A stretch of DNA of 64,000 bases from Psilocybe azurescens (taxonomy: Eukaryota; Basidiomycota; Agaricomycetes; Agaricales; Agrocybaceae). A model generated the notes under the pieces. It saw nothing but the letters and a program-made list of their open reading frames with translations. It made no database searches and was not told the DNA's origin. The DNA is taken from NCBI GenBank assembly GCA_023853785.1, contig JAJIRX010000798.1, positions 1-64,000 of the forward strand, written 5' to 3'. The stretch's first letter is position 1. Each line of letters opens with the position of its first letter. Below are positions 57,620 to 64,000 of the stretch, piece after piece. The translations under genes and the position numbers were made by a program.

Positions 57620-59185
57620 ATGCCATTCATCAATCGCACTGGCGCTACATGTTTTTCGACAATATCCCCAGTATCAAGCATGACGGAAGATATTCTTTGG
57701 ATTATCTTCATGATGAATGCCGTCAGTTACGAGTCACTCGAGGCTGATCACGACGAAGAACACGACTCGGATTACCTCCCACTCGATACCACACGTATAA
57801 CATCACAAGTCTGTCGAGAATGGAGGCAAATTTTGTTGGAGACATCTTCAATATGGGGACGCCTCATGGATTGGCGCTCTCTCAATCAGGAAACCGATCA
57901 TTGGCGAAACGAGGTCCTCAGGCGCAGTGGAAAATCCCTCATTTGGATAGAGGGATATGCTGATGACCATGATGATCCGAAGGATTGCACACTATTATTC
58001 TTCCACCGGCTGGTGTTCGACCATTGGGAGCGAATCGAGAGGCTTTCCTGTTTCCCCACTCAATACAAACTTATCGAAGGCCTGCAGACTGCGATTCAGC
58101 GCCCGGCGCCCAACTTAGAAGTATTCACCTTGCCTGACTCTCCTGGAGATTACCACGAATTCCGAGGATCTATGTTTGCTGGAGATTCTCCCCGACTGAA
58201 GATCTTCCGCGCAATCGGCTCACGCTGCAACCTAGATGCCGCCTGGATGACGAACATACGGGAACTATCTTTAGGCCGCTTATTCAATAACAAGACAGTA
58301 TCCCACGTTCTCGCTCATTTGCCACGTTTAGAATCTCTCGAACTCGACAGGCACACCATCGTTGATGGGTATCGGCCGCCCCACATATATCTTCCCAGTT
58401 TGCGTACATTGAAGCTTTGGGAATGCATATCCTACCTCCCCTACATCGACCCAGCTCCTGGATGCGTATTGTTCTTATGGAATGAGTCGCGATCCGATAT
58501 TCTTGCATTCCACGACAGACGCATCGCTCAAATGCTTCACAGCTTCTTATTTTTTCACCCCGCGAAACGAATCCATTTGGAGTGCAGACCCTCGGCTTTC
58601 ATCCTCAGCGAGCGCCAATTACCTCACCCTGTACATAATACCCCAGGATATAGCATGTTCGACATCAACCTTGTCCTAGACCCTGAGTCTTCCAACGATG
58701 TTCTAGAAAGTCTTCTGTCGACACTGGCTTCCCCCCTCTTCTCGTCGGCAACCGATCTAACTTTAATGTGCTGTGTCCTCAACGCTAGTGTCTTTGGGGC
58801 GTTCAAGAGATTCATGTCATTCTTTCCCGCCCTCAAGAATTTATGGCTACACGAGCAGGACCTGCTCATGTTATTGCAAGATGGTATGACCGATCGTAAT
58901 CCTTTGATATTTCCCAATCTGTGTACCCTCGTGGTCCTCGGCCTTTCTCCACTTGACAAAAATAAATCTTCTACCAATCTTATCAGGCGGTTCCTGTCTT
59001 TACGCCAGGTCTTGGAGGCACCGATTATGTCCGTTGATCTCACTCGATGTTCCATTCGCGAAACATCACGAAATTTGGACTTTCTTGGAGAGTATGCGGG
59101 CATGAAAGTTATGTGGAAGCGGTGTAATAAGATACTCGTATATGAATGTGGAAACGGACCTCTGGAAGATCTCCGATTCTGTTGA
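57620..59185 (+). CDS. F-box-type protein, intact
   Basis: A single-exon frame of 521 residues. Residues 20-60 hold an F-box-like element (MTEDILWIIFMMN... then ITSQVCREWRQILLETSSIW), followed by the usual spacer (WRNEVLRRSGKSLIWIEG) and a long leucine-rich region with repeats around IRELSLGRLF, LPRLESLEL, LPSLRTLKLW and ATDLTLMCC. F-box proteins recruit substrates to SCF ubiquitin ligases; this type forms huge lineage-specific families in mushrooms, with unknown targets. The N-terminal 19 residues are less typical, and Met21 could be the true start. Four or five relics of the same family lie upstream, so this is the survivor of a tandem cluster. Confidence 0.8.
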   Translation: MPFINRTGATCFSTISPVSSMTEDILWIIFMMNAVSYESLEADHDEEHDSDYLPLDTTRITSQVCREWRQILLETSSIWGRLMDWRSLNQETDHWRNEVLRRSGKSLIWIEGYADDHDDPKDCTLLFFHRLVFDHWERIERLSCFPTQYKLIEGLQTAIQRPAPNLEVFTLPDSPGDYHEFRGSMFAGDSPRLKIFRAIGSRCNLDAAWMTNIRELSLGRLFNNKTVSHVLAHLPRLESLELDRHTIVDGYRPPHIYLPSLRTLKLWECISYLPYIDPAPGCVLFLWNESRSDILAFHDRRIAQMLHSFLFFHPAKRIHLECRPSAFILSERQLPHPVHNTPGYSMFDINLVLDPESSNDVLESLLSTLASPLFSSATDLTLMCCVLNASVFGAFKRFMSFFPALKNLWLHEQDLLMLLQDGMTDRNPLIFPNLCTLVVLGLSPLDKNKSSTNLIRRFLSLRQVLEAPIMSVDLTRCSIRETSRNLDFLGEYAGMKVMWKRCNKILVYECGNGPLEDLRFC

Positions 59186-59605
59186 TACATTGGTACATCG
59201 GTAGATACTCTGTATGAAATCCTTTTTCATTTGTAAGCCTCGGAAGAAATGCATATGTTTGCACTTCGACCCCATAGATCTGCTCCAGGCGTTGGACATC
59301 TCTGTTCCCCCGCAACCCTTTCCAGGCTATTCGCAGAGTCGTGCCACGGTGGACATCAGGCCAACCTCAATCCGACTTCCAGTCCAGACATCGGTGATGA
59401 TTAGGAAGAGGTTCATCCATGTACCAGCATAGGGCTTCCATCTGTCCAGTTAATGTTATAAATGTTGCTCAAACCCTGCTGTAGGAATTGTCAGCAGTGT
59501 AGAATCCGTGATGAACCCCTAACAGTTCAAGTTAGTAAACCTGTACATAGTGCAACTCTGCTACACATATGAGCATATCTTGTTCAGCTATATTATTAAG
59601 TACGC
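59186..59605. other. intergenic, no gene recognised
   Basis: Convergent 3' flanks of the F-box gene (plus) and the NACHT relic (minus). A 72-codon frame (59214-59432) shows no motif. Confidence 0.4.
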
Positions 59606-62059
59606 TCATCCGTTACTCGCCCTAAGACATGCTTTAACCGCAGCCTGGGAAGATCTCCGTTCTCGCTCCAATGATGAATATGTGAAGTTACGGTAGTCAT
59701 TATTGCGCCTAATTCTGGCTTGGCGTGCATAAGTAATCAACTCTTCTGGATAATCTAATTTCTCAAGGAATAGGGGAAGCATCTGAATGGCCCAGATATA
59801 GGCTTGAAAATCCTCCTCCGTATTGAACAGATATTATCGCATGGGATGAAATTCCGCGTCCACGAAAACTCCCTTCCCAGTATCCTGGACAAAATTACGA
59901 CAGCGACGGTTGGTGTAATATATTTTGTGTGTAGTGTTGGTAGACAGTCAGTACCAAAGTGATTGATCAGAACTATTTATTCGAGTCCGATGATAATGAC
60001 AAAATTGGCCGAATCTAGTTGTGTCGCCAGTATATGGGTATTCGCATATTGATATATAGCGCAGAATGAAAAATGCAGGACTGATGTAAACACTGGGGGT
60101 GTCGACTGGCTGCTGGCTTGAGATAATCCAATCTTGTAGAGTATTATCGAAGAACAGGCTGCCTAAATCTGGCGCGGTGGTCAGATTTCTTTGTTTCGCA
60201 AAAGAAGATACATATAGCAGAGGGAATCGAGATAGATGAAATATTCCTTAGAAAATAATGTATTACAATGACCTTTTCCTCCGGGGATAGTATGGAAGCA
60301 ACTGAGAGTTAGATGGAGAGTACGGTGGAGGGCGTAGATTTGGTTTAGCAAGAGGGCAGTGATGGAAGAAATATGTAAAGATAGGCCAGAATTGAAGTGG
60401 ATCTAATTTTTTTGCAATTAGAACGTAGAACTTCAAACGTATTAGAACATACCCGTTAATGGATGGTAATACGAACTGTATTGCAATGCAGGAAGCTCCG
60501 TCATATGAGCAAGGCATAAATCGGAATACTGCGTGTGCATTTGAGACAGTCAAGAAAAAATTCTTTCGATCGTGACTGGTCAAGTAGATAATCTTTCAAC
60601 GATGCATTTAATAGGCGAACGATTATCACTGCACCATCAGAATAACCAAAATGGCTTTCGACTGAGATAAGGGAGCCGAGGTTCTGCATTAGAAGTTGAA
60701 CATCCTCAGGAGCAAGCGAATGGAAGGCCTCTATAAATGTCACCGAATTGGAATAATGAGGTGGATGAAGAACGCCGAAGCCAATGATCTGCAATATTAG
60801 ATCCACATCTTCAACACCCATCAGGATGTGCCGGTACAGAGCATCGAGCTCTGCAAAGGGACTGTCACCCGCCTTTGGCAATTGTATACCAAGAACAACC
60901 TCAAGGCGATGTGTTGGTCGATGACGCGCGGGTGCGACATACTTTACCACAGTCAATGCGTAGATAAACTGCCCGGAGGACTTTTGTACAAGTGTATGTA
61001 GTGAATCTTCAGTGGGCCAGTCAATCGGGATGTAATAGCGAAGGCGATGCTGAGTTTTGATCCCGTTAAATTTATCTGCCAAAAATGTCGAATATCCTCT
61101 TCGGATTAATAGTCATCATCCAATGCGATTCTTGCCAACGTAGAGCATGGTTATGTATCGAAAGATGAGGAGATATCGATCTCTCGGCGACTGGCTATTG
61201 GGCTATGAGAAGGATCTTCAGATGTAAGTCCCGACTATGCAGAAGCCTGAAGGAGAGATCGATAATTTTGGCTTGAACTTTTAGATCGTCGCATTAGTCA
61301 AGACCATCTATAATGACTGCGATGTGGTTGCTGATTGAAAATCCGGATTGAAGACGTTCGAGAGGCTCTCGAACGAAGGCCATGAACTGTGCATCAAGAG
61401 ATCTTGTGACAATCAGGGGGTCTTGCTTCAAACGTAAGGGCGACTCGTTCCCGGAATACCTGAGGAAGCTTGCCGCGAACACTGATACACCAGGGGTTTG
61501 ACAAGCGACTTGGCTACTCGTTGTGGGTCGTCTTTTGAGAAGAAACTGGCGAGGAAGAAGTGTTGGTCATGCAAAATCTTCGCTATAGTCTGGGCAATGA
61601 CAGATGTCCAGCACCAGCAGCGCCGTAGAGCCACATAATGAAGGCCTCTCGGGTATCTTCGTTGAGTCCATTGATCCAGTCCGTGATCCTCTTGATAATC
61701 GCGACTCTTGTGTTGGGATGGCATTTTGGAGGATCGAAGCATTCGCCCGAGCCGTGAAATGCTTTATGGCGACATGTTCCTGCAGGCGCTCAAATCCACC
61801 TATTGTCGATCTCTGCATCAGCATGACGTATATATAACTCCGTAGGATTCAACATCGTCCATTTTTGACTCTGAAATTGAAGTTGGTGATTGTGGAATGT
61901 GCTTTTGTTGATAGAGCAGTTGGTCGATCGATTGAACATCGACATTGTGGGGGAGCGGAATGTCCGACGACGAGCAGCCGGTATCGGTGGGGGATCTGGG
62001 AAAGGGTCATAGTGGCAGAACATCGTTATATTGTGTCTGAATTTAACCAGCACCGTCAT
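59606..62059 (-). pseudogene. NACHT (STAND NTPase) protein relic
   Basis: Reading from 62059 leftwards: an N-terminal MFNRSTNCSINKSTFHNHQ segment typical of mushroom NACHT proteins; CHPNTRVAIIKRITDWINGL; Walker A region MWLYGAAGAG, where one nucleotide is missing so the Lys of GKS is lost and the frame shifts; SVIAQTIAKILHDQHFFLAS; Walker B region AVIIDGLD followed at once by TAA in place of the Glu codon; then DKFNGIKTQHRLRYYIPIDW, VQKSSGQFIYALTVVKYV and FAELDALYRHIL of the winged-helix part; and EKLDYPEELITYARQARIRR near the end (stop at 59608-59606). Intact relatives are nucleotide-dependent switches in fungal nonself recognition and cell death. At least four breaks make this copy non-functional. 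Confidence 0.8.
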
Positions 62060-63956
62060 GCAAGTACAGGTATACCGCTATTTGTCGGATGATTCAAACA
62101 TCACGTTACGAAAGTAAACTTCTTTCATGTTGTTGTTCTCGTACCCTGTACCTATGTCATTCTTGAAGCGACAGCTCTGCAGTTTTTGGCTGAAAAACCT
62201 CCCAGTCTCATAGACAGTTTTTGCTGGGAGTCGAGGACTATATCAACCCCTCACCTGTGTCGTCGTGGTCAATGCTCGTCGATCGTCAAAGTGGCGGAAA
62301 AAATTGCGTACAGTGAGGGATCCTACACAGGTTGTGTCTAGCTTGATTTGCGTGGCCGTCATGTCCATTCTTCTTCCCTCTTCATGCGTTGTTTGATCTC
62401 CTCTGATCCTTCCTTGTCGTCCTAGTCATCCGTTCGCGCGCTGCTTCGGAGGTAGATGATCATCCTCGGCTTTGTCAACCTACATAACTAACTGAGCATC
62501 GCTCTTGGAACAACTTCTGCTATAGTTCCCGTCCACCCCGTACAGTGCAGTTCACATACATATGTCGTGAGAGGCGGTAATCTTGGCTATGTACCATCAA
62601 AGAGCGGCAGTGGATGTCGAAGCTAAGAGACGTTCTTTCTCCAACCCAACGTGCATCTTCCCAGAAGTGCCCTGAAAGAACGGTGGAATAAAAGGCAGAT
62701 GCGGCCTGTTACAAGACAAAATAGATCAGCAGCAGAACCTAAGTACCAAAAGATGTACGCACCACAATGTATAGCAAATTCGCAGGTAGAAATCGTGCAC
62801 AAAAGGATGTATGAGGGAACAAATTTATAGGAGAAGAGGGGTAGTCGGAGAGCTAGAGGTAGTGAAAGCGATGACGCAGGTTGAAAGGTGGATGTACCGT
62901 ATTCCATTGGTCAATCGGCATCTGTCTGTTTCTTATCGGACGGCGGCAACAGCGACTCAAAAAATGGGTACGCACCTTTGCGTTGACCCCTTGGGAAACC
63001 CCAATCTGTTTTCACCTCCCCTCCCATATCCTATACACACAGCACACACCGCGCTCTGTGGAAGGTTTAGATACACTATGGTTATATTGGGCCAACACTT
63101 TCCTGATGATAAAGGTTGCGTCTGTGTCAGTGTTTCAAACCGTGGCGACTTCGGTAGCAGCTAGGACTGCTTTCCTTGTTGCATCATGTGCCAGTACTTA
63201 GAATGGAGGAATGTCAGTGCGAGAGGAGGACCGGTGATGATGGTGGTGGCATAAAAAGTTAACGGTGCTACGCCAATAAAGAGCCTTTGGTGAGACTTAG
63301 TGCACAACTGCAGGGTTGGCAGGGCGATATTTATTGGCCATGACGTGCCTTTGAGAGCAATAAACGTGGCGATTGACTGCCCGGACGACCAGAATCTCTC
63401 CAATTCCTTTCATGGTTCTCACAGGGAAAGAATTAGGTACCAATCATATTTAGTATGACAGCTCTCAACTTATTAACGAAAAAATTTCCAATCTGTTGGG
63501 CACCATAATGATCTGTCAATGTTCAAACGCTCAGCCTTTAGGTGTCATTCTCAGCATTACGGAGGGTAAAGCATATGTCAAATGCTGTTATAATTTGCGC
63601 AAGGATCATCATTATGCAATACGAGTACATCGTGCACTGTTGGTACTAATACTAACCGCTTTTTATCACCGTCGTAACCCTTCAGCCTCTCATTTGGCGG
63701 TATGTGAGGGACCCGTCGTTGAGGTTCTCAGAAGCTGGCGACAAAAATCTGCCCTTTGGAGCACGAAGGCCGGGATCATGATTCCACTCCTAGGGTTTCG
63801 ACTCAGCAGCCTGCCTGCAACGTGAGCGGAAGGAAAAACAATAAGCGGGCCTAGACTAGGGTTTTGCTCTGACGTGTTCTTCAGTCTCGATTGTTGAAAG
63901 TTGAACCTGTTATGATGACGACGATACGGTAGACCACATGTACAGCCACACCGCCA
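62060..63956. other. no gene recognised
   Basis: Several open frames of 60-117 codons occur on both strands (for example 62811-63164 plus and 62907-62623 minus, the latter hydrophobic), but none shows a family motif or a convincing spliced model. It could hold the 3' part of a gene entering from the right or decayed NACHT-cluster DNA. Confidence 0.35.
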
Positions 63957-63961
63957 ACAAC

Positions 63962-63996
63962 CAAAATAGCTCAGATGGTGGGTTCGGGTCCAAACC
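63962..63996 (+). other. tRNA-like A and B boxes without spacer
   Basis: ATAGCTCAGATGGT resembles a pol III A box and GGGTTCGGGTCC a B box, but they are adjacent instead of 30-40 nt apart, so no tRNA can fold. It may be a tRNA relic that lost its anticodon arm, a SINE fragment or chance. The window ends four bases later. Confidence 0.2.
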
Positions 63997-64000
63997 ACAT

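Overview
The window is nuclear DNA of an Agaricomycete (mushroom-forming basidiomycete). This is inferred from the protein families present: actinoporin-like fruit-body lectins of the ABL/XCL type, a multi-intron 7-TM protein ending in a GMSPTILVARV-type last helix, a Kre9/Knh-like Ser/Thr-rich surface protein with one membrane anchor, F-box proteins and a NACHT (STAND) gene relic. Introns are about 45-75 nt with GT..AG ends and CTAAY branch points. The species cannot be fixed from the sequence.

Layout. (1) 1-310 is GC-rich and possibly holds the edge of a gene. (2) About 420-11,940 is an AT-rich island with almost no CpG, made of decayed transposons: a Tc1/mariner element (1600-3646) with a second Tc1 deletion derivative (2962-3425) inserted in its last codon, a gag-only LTR element (4305-5905), a Gypsy-type gag relic, a tyrosine-recombinase relic, a second Tc1 element (9607-11129), a 504-bp MITE, and three blocks of GGAATCC-rich repeats with a shared end. 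(3) 12-15 kb is normal gene space with a six-exon 7-TM gene (13014-14353) and a 414-bp MITE carrying a Tc1 transposase N-terminus.

(4) 15.3-53.1 kb is the main feature: a head-to-tail array of about seven degenerate copies of one unit, all genes on the minus strand. A full unit reads, in plus-strand order: Kre9-like surface protein, TGACGTCA-containing leader, about 180-bp internal sub-repeats, small secreted protein (SSP), about 1 kb spacer, fruit-body lectin, conserved tail. Only the first Kre9-like copy is close to complete. Two of five lectin copies are intact. Six of seven SSP copies keep a splice-compatible frame (in one of these only through a shifted first donor), a signal peptide and a C-x12-C motif while the rest of the mature protein has diverged. 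The SSP family is the best candidate here for an undescribed system, alongside the defence-type lectins. Transposon insertions (842 bp at 20525, 119 bp at 44777) can be dated relative to the duplications because empty sites survive in sister copies.

(5) 53.1-64 kb holds an F-box cluster with one intact gene (57620-59185) and at least four relics, a NACHT pseudogene on the minus strand (about 59606-62059) broken at Walker A and Walker B, and about 1.9 kb with no gene I recognise. Exon coordinates are hand-read from splice consensus and frame continuity, with no transcript or database support.
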